A DNA stretch of 64,000 bases from Lutraria lutraria (GCA_964023205.1 OZ026833.1:31894830-31958829); one strand, 5' to 3'. Positions 36,101 through 42,340 are shown, counted from the stretch's first letter. The notes: a model not told the origin generated them from the sequence alone. Numbers and translations are program-made.

Positions 36101-37125
36101 TTTAGTAAAAATACATTTTTCTGAAAATAAAAGAATAATTAGTAGATTACGTCTAATCCTAAGCATGTGTGCATATGATTTATGGCCAGTGTTACCAGTC
36201 ATTTCTTTTATTTTGCTATACTGCAATAAATTGATTAAACTGAATTAATCTAAGTCGGTGAACTTTGAAGTGTTTTTATTAAGAATTTTGAATCCTATGC
36301 ATGGGACTATTCCAAAGCGACAAGAACACCTCTATGTCTTGCAAATAATTGAATAGACGTATTTTGTATGTCTTGTCACAACCAGAACACACTATCGCCA
36401 CGGTTATACGGGTACCCTATTTGTTTAACTCTTCTCTTTCCAGCGAACAATATATAAGGGACAACTATGAACTACACGACAATTGTGCTGTTACATCTAA
36501 TGAAACAGTGTATGACACTATTGATGTTGGCACAGGTAATATATTAGCCAGTATTGCTGAGAATATAAAATATAAATATATTCAATAAATGATTTATTTG
36601 TTTTATATCATGGGAAGATAAAATTGAACGCATCAATTTATTATTACACTCAGATAGTTGCAACCGTTTTTAAGTATGACATGGTAGCTTACGGCACATT
36701 ATATTGCTCATCATGCAATATGTGTCCGTTAAGTGCAACACACAGACAATTGACCGTGTACGATAAATTGCATTTGTTGTTATCAACCCAGTCGCTATAG
36801 CGTGCATATGTTCTTCCCAATACGTAACAAGATTATCAAAGCCAGGCACGATTCTACTAGAAATGAATGAAACCAAACTAAATATTAAAACCATTCCTCA
36901 CATGGTTTCGAAAGTATCGTGCGCGTATTGTTGTTTCATTTTTATTCTTGCAAACATTTTGGAAATTACTTCGGAAAATCTGTGTATGGAGTCAATATAA
37001 AACGAGTAATTAATGCAAGAAGGACTTCAAATGTGCATCTAAATCATATATTGATAATTTGATCAGCATTGATGCAAATGTTGTTTTTTTTGCTGACTTT
37101 AGGTATCGCCCAAACCACGCAGTAG
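1..37125 (+). CDS. Gene A: large FTP/EGF-repeat single-pass membrane receptor (5'-partial, 32 exons)
   Basis: Joining the 32 exons listed below gives 4788 nt, exactly 1596 codons with the stop and no internal stop. Domain order (residues counted from the window start): half FTP 1-44, FTP 45-184, EGF x6 185-461, FTP 462-597, FTP 598-739, EGF x11 740-1247, divergent FTP 1248-1388, EGF x3 1389-1519, transmembrane 1520-1557, tail to 1595. All introns are phase 1 except the one after the transmembrane exon, the usual pattern of shuffled extracellular modules. The 5' end lies outside the window; by comparison with gene B it should hold at least a signal peptide, one EGF exon and the first FTP half. 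Known families with many EGF modules, one TM and a tyrosine tail (Draper/MEGF10, SREC) are engulfment or scavenger receptors. A similar role here is inference. No orthologue recognised by name. Confidence 0.8.
140..1393 (+). other. Intron 1 of gene A
   Basis: Intronic; no further exon seen. It is the clean 'empty site' counterpart of the LINE insertion found at 55103-56781 in the second copy (junction at about 182-194 here). A 78-codon open frame at 1037-1273 is present in both copies, but all three substitutions between them change an amino acid and nothing marks it as coding. Confidence 0.6.
1394..1612 (+). CDS. Gene A exon 2: first half of FTP domain 2
   Basis: Acceptor 'ttgttag', donor 'TTAC/gtatgt', phase 1 both sides. 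Encodes an F5/8C/F-lectin-like N-terminal half: 'GRVVTFNKFTNQS' (compare the family's 'NVALGKPTxQSS'), 'LSVDGQ' (family 'AVDGN'), 'NDTCSS' and 'NPHWLVDF' (family 'NPWWRVDL'). Paralogue of 18060-18278 and of gene B 58012-58233. Confidence 0.8.
1790..2360. repeat. Diverged tandem repeat in intron 2 (transposon debris)
   Basis: Blocks such as 'tttccggttaccatctta', 'gtagcatccttgcatg' and 'ggtactgtatttggtgacag' recur in altered form near 1828/2118 and 1898/2180/2287. This is the style of short-period repeat often found in mollusc elements. The duplicated counterpart is 58430-58985. Confidence 0.5.
4538..5068. mobile_element. hAT-like non-autonomous element (terminal inverted repeats)
   Basis: The ends 'actggcgtagcttcctat' (about 4539) and, reversed, 'acgggcgtagcctgtcct' (about 5070) are imperfect inverted repeats of the 'GGGCGTAGC' kind seen in hAT-type elements. 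No transposase frame lies between them. In the second copy (61170-61525) the right end is missing. Confidence 0.4.
5745..6615. mobile_element. MITE-like element with ~162-bp internal tandem repeat
   Basis: Bounded by TGTCGAGCCC (5745-5754) and its exact reverse complement GGGCTCGACA (6606-6615). Inside, the start 'tgtccgggctgtatctccc' recurs at 5841, 6003, 6165 and 6327 (exact 162-bp steps), then in decayed form at 6468. Each unit carries 'tcaaaggtcaaggtcac' and 'agaggtcaaac'. Short '(gtta)n' at 5805-5822. Second copy at 62009-62879. Confidence 0.65.
8200..8400 (+). CDS. Gene A exon 3: second half of FTP domain 2
   Basis: Acceptor 'ttttatctag', donor 'GCAG/gtatat', phase 1. Encodes 'YFKIFLLMENS', 'QPKVVEV', 'RYLKIYRPV' and the terminal 'CEVIAFAG', the usual C-terminal strand of F5/8C/FTP domains (family '...LCEVEVYG'). 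Paralogue of 18720-18926. Confidence 0.8.
8401..9739 (+). other. Intron 3 of gene A
   Basis: No exon or clear transposon seen. Positions about 9093-9575 are recognisably similar to intergenic 40970-41350, with shared blocks such as 'ctacggaatttattt' and 'gcgatattgg'. Confidence 0.5.
9740..9883 (+). CDS. Gene A exon 4: EGF-like module 1
   Basis: Acceptor 'ttttttcag', donor 'ATTG/gtgaga', phase 1. Eight cysteines in an unusual spacing beginning 'ECPIHKCGWDC', with 'ETTGKY' and 'CSGRWTG'. Paralogue of 19484-19627. Confidence 0.85.
9884..11302 (+). other. Intron 4 of gene A
   Basis: No exon seen. A ~26-bp repeat 'ggttcgacatagacggtcac' / 'ggttcgatatagatggtcac' lies at 10646-10695, and a short GC-rich palindrome-like block at 10070-10085 ('ggcggaagcccgcc'). 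Confidence 0.4.
11303..11428 (+). CDS. Gene A exon 5: EGF-like module 2 (short form)
   Basis: Acceptor 'atattacag', donor 'AGAG/gtaaat', phase 1. Eight cysteines, 'ECNTTAWGDHC' to 'YPPDCER'. It is four residues shorter than paralogous exon 15 between the fourth and fifth cysteines ('CNCNIVTG'), but no cysteine is lost. Confidence 0.85.
12728..12865 (+). CDS. Gene A exon 6: EGF-like module 3
   Basis: Acceptor 'catatcag', donor 'TATG/gtaacg', phase 1, the standard 138 nt. Eight cysteines from 'ECNDTAYGQNC' to 'WKPPLCQY'. Paralogue of 22909-23046. Confidence 0.87.
13187..13324 (+). CDS. Gene A exon 7: EGF-like module 4
   Basis: Acceptor 'atatttcag', donor 'ACAA/gttcgt' (weak but in the right phase and shared with paralogous exon 17). 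Eight cysteines, 'ECATGTFGDNC', 'CGHCHGN', 'CEDGCSSGY'. Confidence 0.85.
13632..13769 (+). CDS. Gene A exon 8: EGF-like module 5
   Basis: Acceptor 'ttgttattag', donor 'GACG/gtatgt', phase 1. Eight cysteines, 'ACVSGYHGINCEEEC', 'CGHCKNN', 'CEPGWKANTC'. Close paralogue of exon 18 (23757-23894), and the preceding intron also aligns. Confidence 0.87.
13770..15237 (+). other. Intron 8 of gene A
   Basis: Apart from the SINE at 14174-14425, nothing recognisable. This is the junction between the first and second copies of the internal module. Confidence 0.4.
14174..14425 (+). repeat. tRNA-derived SINE in intron 8
   Basis: 'ttagctcggttgttatatag' (14181) resembles an RNA polymerase III box A and 'ggttgtgagttatgatc' (14223) a degraded box B, about 40 bases apart as in tRNA genes. 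The 3' part contains 'gccagaagtaatattga' and ends 'ggcgttaaatccgatgaaat', like mollusc SINE tails. Not a functional tRNA. Confidence 0.6.
15238..15384 (+). CDS. Gene A exon 9: EGF-like module 6 (module-start type)
   Basis: Acceptor 'gttttgtag', donor 'TATC/gtaaat', phase 1. Eight cysteines, 'DCNTAFQTTPTFKNC', 'YRCHCKND', 'FGWMGPGCQY'. Orthologous in position and sequence to gene B exon 52389-52535, and it opens the second EGF-FTP-FTP-EGF block. Confidence 0.87.
15385..16583 (+). other. Intron 9 of gene A
   Basis: No exon or repeat family recognised. A small palindromic block 'gcgagtcctaggactcgag' lies at about 16463. Confidence 0.4.
16584..16793 (+). CDS. Gene A exon 10: first half of FTP domain 3 (FTP1 type)
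   Basis: Acceptor 'gttaatcag', donor 'GTCG/gtaagt', phase 1. Encodes 'NIARNYSKAINVGST', 'KAVDGDENSCAR', 'YHYWRIEF' and 'RIVGLVVKI', matching the N-terminal half of an F5/8C/FTP fold. Paralogue of gene B 52760-52972. Confidence 0.82.
16794..17556 (+). other. Intron 10 of gene A
   Basis: Nothing recognisable beyond splice signals. Confidence 0.4.
17557..17754 (+). CDS. Gene A exon 11: second half of FTP domain 3
   Basis: Acceptor 'cttcattcag', donor 'GGAG/gtattt', phase 1. Encodes 'GNFKNFRVETG', 'EMEIMCTQPVW', 'LRIIHDEKN' and 'CEVEIFGG'. Paralogue of exon 1 and of gene B 54845-55048, but keeps a normal GT donor. Confidence 0.83.
18060..18278 (+). CDS. Gene A exon 12: first half of FTP domain 4 (FTP2 type)
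   Basis: Acceptor 'tattgacag', donor 'TTGT/gtatgt', phase 1. Encodes 'GRVVTFNKPTNQSS', 'LSVDGQAH', 'NDACSK', 'NPFWLVDF' and 'VYFYGVLP'. Paralogue of exon 2 with the same length (219 nt). Confidence 0.83.
18279..18719 (+). other. Intron 12 of gene A
   Basis: Nothing recognisable. It contrasts with the 6.6-kb repeat-filled intron 2 at the same place in the first module. Confidence 0.4.
18720..18926 (+). CDS. Gene A exon 13: second half of FTP domain 4
   Basis: Acceptor 'tttttaccag', donor 'GCAG/gtattg', phase 1. Encodes 'YKKFEVFLLNDSS', 'QPKVIEQT', 'RYLKISREV' and the closing 'CEVIAFAG'. Paralogue of exon 3, two residues longer. Confidence 0.83.
19484..19627 (+). CDS. Gene A exon 14: EGF-like module 7
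   Basis: Acceptor 'gtacaaacag', donor 'CTTG/gtgaga', phase 1. Eight cysteines, 'ECPIHKCGWDC', 'CSGRWTGTDQKC'. Paralogue of exon 4 with the same unusual spacing. Confidence 0.86.
20084..20221 (+). CDS. Gene A exon 15: EGF-like module 8
   Basis: Acceptor 'ctattacag', donor 'ACTG/gtatga', phase 1, 138 nt. Eight cysteines, 'ECNTTTWGNQC', 'CGKCDGKESC', 'YPPDCKT'. Full-length paralogue of the shortened exon 5. Confidence 0.87.
21261..21450. repeat. 90-bp tandem duplication in intron 15
   Basis: The 'atggttat' start recurs at 21261, 21351 and 21441 (exact 90-bp steps, 2.1 copies, few differences). Each unit contains the octamer ATGCAAAT. Confidence 0.8.
21735..21834. repeat. Hairpin: 31-bp inverted repeat with 38-nt loop
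   Basis: The arm 21735-21765 (begins 'gaatacatggttggtgccg') is the reverse complement of 21804-21834 with two mismatches. The loop contains 'ccgatgaggcttagaaagc'. Confidence 0.8.
21836..22217. mobile_element. MITE-like element (15-bp terminal inverted repeats)
   Basis: The left end 'atttatcctgtttct' (about 21837) is the reverse complement of 'agaaacaggataaat' (about 22203). The element is ~0.38 kb, has no coding frame, and abuts the hairpin at 21735-21834, so both may belong to one family. Confidence 0.55.
22909..23046 (+). CDS. Gene A exon 16: EGF-like module 9
   Basis: Acceptor 'ctcgtgttag', donor 'AAAG/gtaacg', phase 1. Eight cysteines, 'ECNETDYGKNCSQKC', 'MSGWAPPLCQK'. Paralogue of exon 6. 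Confidence 0.87.
23298..23435 (+). CDS. Gene A exon 17: EGF-like module 10
   Basis: Acceptor 'atatttcag', donor 'GCGA/gttcgt', phase 1. Eight cysteines, 'ACAFGTFGDSC', 'CGHCHGNATC', 'YNAPFC'. Paralogue of exon 7, with alignable flanking introns. Confidence 0.87.
23757..23894 (+). CDS. Gene A exon 18: EGF-like module 11
   Basis: Acceptor 'ttgttattag', donor 'GAAG/gtatgt', phase 1. Eight cysteines, 'ACVSGFYGVNCTEEC', 'CEPGWKANTC'. Closest paralogue of exon 8; it ends the second copy of the internal module. Confidence 0.88.
24437..24571 (+). CDS. Gene A exon 19: EGF-like module 12
   Basis: Acceptor 'aacttcag', donor 'CAAA/gtaagt', phase 1. Eight cysteines, 'ACPDGYYGLQC', 'CGHCKSDEIC', 'SCEDGYKGGTC'. 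One residue shorter than the standard module near the sixth to seventh cysteine. Confidence 0.86.
24901..25038 (+). CDS. Gene A exon 20: EGF-like module 13
   Basis: Acceptor 'ttttcaaaaag' (purine-rich just before the AG, so weakish), donor 'GAAA/gtatgt', phase 1. Eight cysteines, 'ACNTGTYGANC', 'CGNCSGEDTC', 'CAAEYKGELC'. Same subtype as exons 22 and 24. Confidence 0.85.
25307..25444 (+). CDS. Gene A exon 21: EGF-like module 14
   Basis: Acceptor 'acttaatag', donor 'ACCG/gtaaac', phase 1. Eight cysteines, 'ACKFGSYGVNCTEKC', 'CGYCKNETQC', 'CDPGWMVNVC'. Resembles exons 8 and 18. Confidence 0.86.
25985..26122 (+). CDS. Gene A exon 22: EGF-like module 15
   Basis: Acceptor 'gcctgcaaag', donor 'AAAG/gtacat', phase 1. 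Eight cysteines, 'ACEYGTYGENC', 'CGKCAGGRTC', 'CAAGFKGERC'. Confidence 0.86.
26536..26673 (+). CDS. Gene A exon 23: EGF-like module 16
   Basis: Acceptor 'gcttttag', donor 'AAAT/gtaaga', phase 1. Eight cysteines, 'ACSPGTFGKNC', 'CGYCRSLSEC', 'CLPGWFGSHC'. Confidence 0.86.
27299..27439 (+). CDS. Gene A exon 24: EGF-like module 17
   Basis: Acceptor 'tttgcacag', donor 'GAAA/gtaaga', phase 1; 141 nt, one residue longer than usual ('LGGEENC'). Eight cysteines, 'CEIGTYGDKC', 'CVAGFKGELC'. Last of the eleven-module run. Confidence 0.86.
28561..28785 (+). CDS. Gene A exon 25: first half of divergent FTP domain 5
   Basis: Acceptor 'gatatttcag', donor 'AACA/gtgcgt', phase 1. Carries the family landmarks 'PEYAIS' (where others have a 'AVDG'-like block), a cysteine cluster 'YTCKCCSG', 'LSWWRMDL' and 'KEFHVHGV'. 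More diverged from FTP1/FTP2 than these are from each other, and juxtaposed to the last three EGF modules near the membrane. Confidence 0.75.
28978..29175 (+). CDS. Gene A exon 26: second half of FTP domain 5
   Basis: Acceptor 'cttattcag', donor 'GGCG/gtaatt', phase 1. Encodes 'LDGFSLYLGTDTN', 'RYVIPLSNRLARYVTV' and the closing 'CNVSLIEGG', aligning with the C-terminal half of an F5/8C/FTP fold (family '...GRYVxI...CEVEVYG'). Confidence 0.78.
29540..29677 (+). CDS. Gene A exon 27: EGF-like module 18
   Basis: Acceptor 'catgttttag', donor 'ACTG/gttggt' (weak but GT), phase 1. Eight cysteines, 'DCTTGYYGDHC', 'CHCVDQRPC', 'GWTGPSC'. Confidence 0.85.
29925..30150. repeat. Diverged ~115-bp tandem duplication in intron 27
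   Basis: 'atactggacaccatatgatt' to 'caccaagactttgtt' is repeated in altered form as 'atactggatactgtatgatt' to 'caccaaggctttaat'. Roughly 75-80% similar by eye. Confidence 0.6.
30207..30338 (+). CDS. Gene A exon 28: EGF-like module 19
   Basis: Acceptor 'caattacag', donor 'GAAG/gtaatt', phase 1, 132 nt. Eight cysteines, 'ECPFQTFGEGC', 'CFCNHGTC', 'CQAGFEGVHC'. Confidence 0.85.
30428..30550 (+). CDS. Gene A exon 29: EGF-like module 20, first cysteine excluded
   Basis: Donor 'CAAG/gtacaa'. The homologous exon start would be just before 'CG TGC CCA GCA' (30420), but the two bases there are not AG. The first usable acceptor is 'gcccag' at 30427, which keeps phase 1 but removes the first cysteine and leaves seven ('GTFGDGC', 'CYCKNSTC', 'EGFTGKHC'). 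The acceptor is a tandem CAGCAG, so one residue may vary. The preceding intron is only about 89 nt. Confidence 0.7.
30932..31046 (+). CDS. Gene A exon 30: transmembrane segment
   Basis: Acceptor 'agaatttcag', donor 'AACG/gtaagg'; enters in phase 1, leaves in phase 2. A ~22-residue hydrophobic run ('IAAIVGGCLGALLLIVVLLA' and on) is followed by basic 'HRFRIYKR', a stop-transfer pattern. This places the FTP/EGF part outside the cell and the next exons inside. Confidence 0.85.
31219..31782. repeat. Solo arm of the 'gaagttggcagc' element (tandem to the inverted-repeat element)
   Basis: Begins 'tgtccgtgaagttggcag' and contains a ~30-bp GC-rich repeat (gtgaagttNgcagc + gtagcagcccagcagc; about five copies in 31225-31385), followed by AT-rich blocks with 'tttctacaaataaacttc' and 'tgttgtttga'. 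The same order recurs in both arms of the adjacent element. Confidence 0.7.
33400..33610. repeat. ~125-bp imperfect tandem pair inside the element
   Basis: 'ccgccggaagctctcgagg ... cggccttactatgat' and 'ccgctggaagctagtggcc taactatgat' repeat at about 125 bp. Confidence 0.5.
33798..34154. repeat. 37-bp minisatellite
   Basis: The motif 'caggtgtacgttcaatgcg' with '...ctatgttcctataata' recurs with its 'gtgta' at 33837, 33874, 33911, 33948, 33985, 34022, 34059, 34096 and 34133: exact 37-bp spacing over about 9.5 copies despite sequence divergence. Confidence 0.85.
35386..36443 (+). other. Remainder of intron 30
   Basis: AT-rich; no exon or repeat recognised. Confidence 0.4.
36444..36535 (+). CDS. 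Gene A exon 31: cytoplasmic tail with tyrosine motifs
   Basis: Acceptor 'tctctttccag', donor 'ACAG/gtaata'; enters in phase 2, matching exon 30 exactly, and leaves in phase 1. Encodes 'REQYIRDNYELHDN' and 'SNETVYDTIDVGT'. Three tyrosines lie in acidic contexts. 'VYDTI' fits YxxI, a possible SH2-docking or endocytic signal; a full ITAM or NPxY is not present. Confidence 0.8.
37103..37125 (+). CDS. Gene A exon 32: putative terminal exon
   Basis: A strong acceptor ('ttttttttgctgactttag') is followed in phase 1 by seven codons ('GIAQTTQ') and TAG. No AATAAA lies in the next few hundred bases, only ATTAAA near 37215 and 37499. Because it is so short, this exon is the least certain of the model; a longer alternative tail exon cannot be ruled out. 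Confidence 0.5.
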
Positions 37126-37946
37126 AAGCCTACAATGAATTGTGATAGTCAAAAACTGGTAAAGGAACATTGAGACAGAGAGTGGTTTAAAAATGTTTTT
37201 TGAAGCCTCATGATCATTAAAAGACAAACCAGTGTCTAATGTTCTAAAGACTGTATTACAAGTATACTAATTAAGTTTTCTAGAGTGCATATTATATATT
37301 AACACATAAGTTGTCCATTGTTGTTATTTGCGAGTGTTTATTTATCGAGTTGGTACCGACCAGTGGATTATCTGAAAATGATGACTGCGATGATAAGTGC
37401 TACGTTTGATATATTCTATTTTACTTTGAAATGTTAAAGACGTACTAAATAATAATTGTAACATTATAATAACATAATTCTAAAGGCTTTTTATCATTGA
37501 TTAAAAGTACACTTTAACCAATTGTTAATATTTTTTCTTAACAACATGATTGTAAAATATCTGACAAATTGAATTGAATATTAAGGGATTAGTTATAGTA
37601 AATGTGTTAGTTTTATATTCATCTAAATGTAATATCAAATTTCTAAGTAGTTGTATGCTGATGTAAATCACTAAACTGTGTTTCGTTATATTTACATTCC
37701 ATTCTCAACATTATTGTGTTCATGAAAATACTAAAACAATCATATCAGCATCAAGGATTCTTGCTATGCACTAGACAATACATATATTGTACATTTAGGT
37801 CCGTGTTGACAAGGATAAACATACTGCAACATGCAACTTTAAAAATACATTTAAATGATTACAACGCATCCCGAAAACCGAATTAGCTTTAGCTGTGATT
37901 TTATGCAATATACTCGTTGGGCTCAGTCACGTGATTTATACTTAAA

Positions 37947-39620
37947 TTGCTATTTCGTGAGGATGTTTACTTATGCTTATGTTGTGTTATGTTAATTTCA
38001 CTACATGTTGTTATACTTATCATGTTTGTATCTTATGCCAAATTAAATCTTATCATCATACTGGTGGTTGTTATTTTGAAAGCAAATAAAAATACAATGT
38101 TTTGTCCCTCCGTTTGTTGCCATTTTCCCAGACACAATAAGAACGCCAATGAAGTAAAACATACAATAAGCGTGTGCGATCCAGTGTGAAAGACACATGT
38201 GCAAAGATGGAAAAGATTTGGGTGACATTTCATAATCACTTTCAAAAATGGTTTTGTATTACATGGCCTAATTAATCATATGATAAATAACGGGAAACAA
38301 GTCTGTCCTTTTATTGATTTTACTAAGGCGTTCGAATACGTAGTAAGAGTAAATGTGTTGTATAAATTGATAAAATTAGGATTACGCGGTAACATATTAA
38401 ATGTAATTAATTAAATGTATACATCTATTAAAACGCACGTTAGATGCCATAATAAATTAAGTGAAGATTTTACTTGTGCGCTTGGTGTTAGGTCGGGTAA
38501 ATGCTTATCGCCTTTTTTATCTTCCATGTTTTTTAACGATCTTGAAGATTGATTTTATCATAGTGACTTAGATGGCATTGATGTTAATATGAATAACCTG
38601 TTTTTGATTTTATATGCTGATGACAGTAACATTTGCTAACAGTAGTGAAGAACTATAATAAGCTTTAGATTTATTATCGAACTGTTGTAATAGGTAGAAA
38701 CGTACAGTAAATACATCCAAAACAAAAATAATGATTTTCAAGAAAGGTGGATGGTTACCAAGAAATATGCAGTTTGAATATAAAAATGAGGTTGCTAAAA
38801 TTGTGAACAATTTTAGGACTTGTCTTTACTACAGGTTGGTCTTTTCGGAAACACAATCTACCCTTACCGGTCAAGCTTTAATTTAAAGCAATTTATAAGA
38901 TGAATAAAAATTTATGCAATTTCACAAATCTAACTGTTTCACATCGCCTTGATTTATTTGATAAATTAATTTCTCCCACTCTCAATTATGGAAGTGAAGC
39001 GTGGGGTTTTGTTCATGGCTATGCCATTGAATATTGTAAGCGAATCTTAGGCGTTAAGAAGACAGCTCAGAACGATTTTATATATGGGGCACTCGGAAGT
39101 AATTAAATACTGGGTTAAAGTACTTCAATGTAATTAAAGTAAGTATGTTAATAAGGTGTATAATGTTTTGAAGACTGATTTGGAATTGTTGCGTAATCAA
39201 GTAAACTGGTGTTCACATGTCAAAGATATTTTATGCTCTCTCGGTTTTTATGATGCTTGGTTATTTCAATATGTTGGTGATGAAAAAATTGTACTTAAAT
39301 TTCTTTTTGTGAGGATGTTTACTTATGCTTATGTTGTGTTATGTTACACTACATATTGTTATACTGACCATGCTTGTACCTTATGCCAAAATAAATCTTA
39401 TCATCATACTGGTGGATTTGTATAAAGCAAATAAAAAAACAATGTTTTGTCCCTCCGTTTGTTGCCATTTTCCCGGACACAATAAGAACGTCAATGAAGT
39501 AAAATATACAATATACAACGGATATACGTTAAGACAATTGTACTCCAATAAGCGTGTGCGATCCAATATGAAAGACAGAATGTGAAAAGATAGAAAAGGT
39601 TTGGATGACATTTCATAATC
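37947..39620 (+). mobile_element. Degenerate LINE fragments (RT pseudogene plus two 3' segments)
   Basis: Broken frames show reverse transcriptase landmarks in order: 'FIDFTKAFEYV' (about 38310), a 'CLSPF...NDLED' region (about 38500), 'LYADDS' (about 38610), then 'LDLFDKLISP', 'NYGSEAWGF' (38940-39010) and 'LCSLGFYDAW' (about 39230). Stops and frameshifts are frequent. A ~290-bp direct repeat (37957-38238 and 39310-39620, with 'tgttttgtccctccgtttgt') flanks the RT part, probably the 3' ends of two LINE copies arranged head to tail. Confidence 0.75.
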
Positions 39621-40969
39621 TCGCCTTCCTATGATGAATCTTGTCCGTTGTTTACAGAGACCCATTGAACTTCCAATAAGGAAACATAGTCGAGATGTCA
39701 GTGCAATCGATAATATAACACAATTTAATGCAATGTAAACAACTATTACGATTAACAATGTATAGACTATCTGTCAACTCAAAGACATCGTTGAATGCTG
39801 TTAAAAGTTGATTGTTAAGCAAGTCATTACGTATATGTCTAACCCATATCCACTTACATTTTATAGAGCATAACAAACAAATGCATCCCTCGGCTATATT
39901 ATACCTGTTTGACTTGCGGACGAAGCAAATTTAAACAAAAGTCTACATTAAGCGTATTGCCTATAGCAACAATTAGTTTGCCTTCGTAAGAGTTGTCGTA
40001 TAACACAGTCATATTTAGCCCGAGTTTAGACGTATTATCGTCATTGTTATTGTGGATGTGGTGCATCCATAATAAAGAATGCAGTAAATGTATTACAACT
40101 TATTTAAAACTTATGGTAAGTATACTTCCTTAGTGAAATGGGCGGTATGAGGAAGTTAGATCAATAATGGGTCCCGTGTATAAAGTGACAGCAATAGAAA
40201 AAAACTATATTTAATCAACTTGTTTCATACTGCAACATCCTGAAATACATTATCTTGTAGTATCATTTAAACACGCCATTCTATAACAAAACAGATTATT
40301 TGAGAATAATCGGTTTGGAAAATTTGGAATTATTATAATGCCTCCATATCGTTATATATACTTGAATAAGCGATTCGGAAGTATGTTTTGCAATGCTGGG
40401 TCTGTACCAAAGGCAACGATTTTTTTAAACGGCAGGGCAGCAATGTAAGTGTGACTGATGTAGAATCCATATTTAGATGATAAAAATTTCATGCATCTTG
40501 TTGTTTTATAAAATTAGTAATACGCTTTAACAACATAAGGAAGTTCAATTACTATTGCCATTATTGTCTCCCTTAAAACGTAAACAGTCTAGATTCATTT
40601 TCAGAAGAAATAAAACAGCAACGTTATAATTGTAATTTTATTGCTTTAGTGTCAATTGTTCTTTGAAATATGTTCCCCTTCAAGTTTACACTAGTTTAAT
40701 GGAACATCTTTAATTAATTGCCTACATTGTATAGTATAACACTTAATAACGTAAACAATAGTCGTTTACAAAAATACAAATACCATGCTCTCATATCAAG
40801 CGTTAAAATTAACTAACCGAAGGCGGATAAAAATAACTGATGTATTGTGATAAACAATGCATTATCTTCATATCGTCTCCACTTTATCGGCGACAACCAT
40901 CGCTAACGTGTTGTGTATTGCGTTGGTAGATGACAATATTTCGTTTTTAAGTAGCCTCTCTTACTGGAC

Positions 40970-41350
40970 ATCAAAATGCAGAGGGTTTAATTCTTTAACA
41001 TCGATTGCCGCTTCATTTAAAGATTAATTTCAAAACTGCTTTCGGTGGTTTGTAGCCGACATGTAATATCTAGAGAACAATGCCTCATAATTTTCATACT
41101 GTTTTCGTTTTTCACTATGAGGTATTACGTAATTGTCAGCGGGGTTCAGGCTACGGAATTTATTTTACGTCAAATATCTAATGAACGAAGAACGTTAGCA
41201 AAACTCTGAGACACTGTTTCCTGCATTGTACATTTATAGTTATTTAATCGTTGATTGTTGTAACGAATTTCCTGATACAGAGAGGTTTTCTTTGCAAAAA
41301 ATATGTAAATTACCAGCGATATTGGATTGTAGAAGACAACCCAAATCTAA
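40970..41350 (+). pseudogene. Decayed copy of gene A intron 3 sequence
   Basis: Aligns by eye with 9093-9575: 'gacatcaaaa', 'tgttttcgttttt', 'gtcagcggggttcaggctacggaatttatt' region, 'tatgtaaattac' and 'gcgatattgg' in the same order. No coding exon is left beside it, so it looks like the residue of a lost module or paralogue. Confidence 0.5.
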
Positions 41351-41919
41351 CATATTTTCAAATCACTTACAATCGACTTTTACAGTGGATTTATTTAAGT
41401 ACATAACTATGGTTAAAGTTTTAAATTTATACATTGGTGAAACTTAATATTACCAGTCAGTCACGAGCTACATAACACTTCTAAATAAATACGAGTGTGT
41501 TTAACAAATGTAAAATATTGTATTAACTTCAATGGTTTTACAAATGATGTGCATTGTATTATTGGTTGTCTCAACGTAATTTAGTGTAATCTTTTACATA
41601 TATGCAACGGTATTATATATAACGTTATTGTTCATATTAGTATACCGTACATAAAAAAATCAACAAAGTAGCAAATTATATATGATTAGGCCATCTGACA
41701 GCTAAACTTGACTGAAATATGTTTCATTTTAGAAAACTAACAAACAAATTAACAGTTTAGAAAAACAATTTCACCGTTTCCTCAAAACTCTATCTAGCAA
41801 GTCATTTTTCTTATAAAGCCTATAACTCTGTCTTATATCATACTTACTGAGTAATGCTGGCACCCATTTGTTCAATAAAATATCAATACATCTACCTCAA
41901 ATAATAACATAAAATATTC

Positions 41920-42340
41920 AGATAATCCTTTGTTTAATGATGAGTGTTTCCAAAAGAAATTAGTTTTTCACAAAATGTTAAATATGTATTGATTCGTTTA
42001 CAGTGAAGAAAATCGAAATAGTTTAGTAAGGACTAGATCAGCGTATAAAACTTGTATTAGAAACTGTAAATATGAATATGATAAAAATGAGACATTAAAA
42101 CTTACTCAGGCAAGATTTTGGTAAGCTTTTTTTCACGAGTGTTAAAGAATAGATTGCCTGGTTGGGCAGAAACATATTATTTTATGTAGAGGCTAAGTCC
42201 GGTTTCAGGTAAAAAATGGGAACTGTTAATAATAGTTTGTTATTACATGGCCTAACTAAGCATATGATAAATAAAGGGAAACAACTCTACGGTGCCTTTA
42301 TTGATTTTACTAAGGCGTTCGATTATATATATACACACAC
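41920..42340 (+). mobile_element. Degenerate LINE fragment (linker and RT start)
   Basis: Encodes in broken frames 'DNPLFNDECFQKK', 'ENRNSLVRTRSAYK' and 'NCKYEYDKNE' (linker region typical of LINE ORF2), then 'HGLTKHMINKGKQ' and 'FIDFTKAFDY' (RT motif A). Same family as 38250-39300. Confidence 0.75.
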
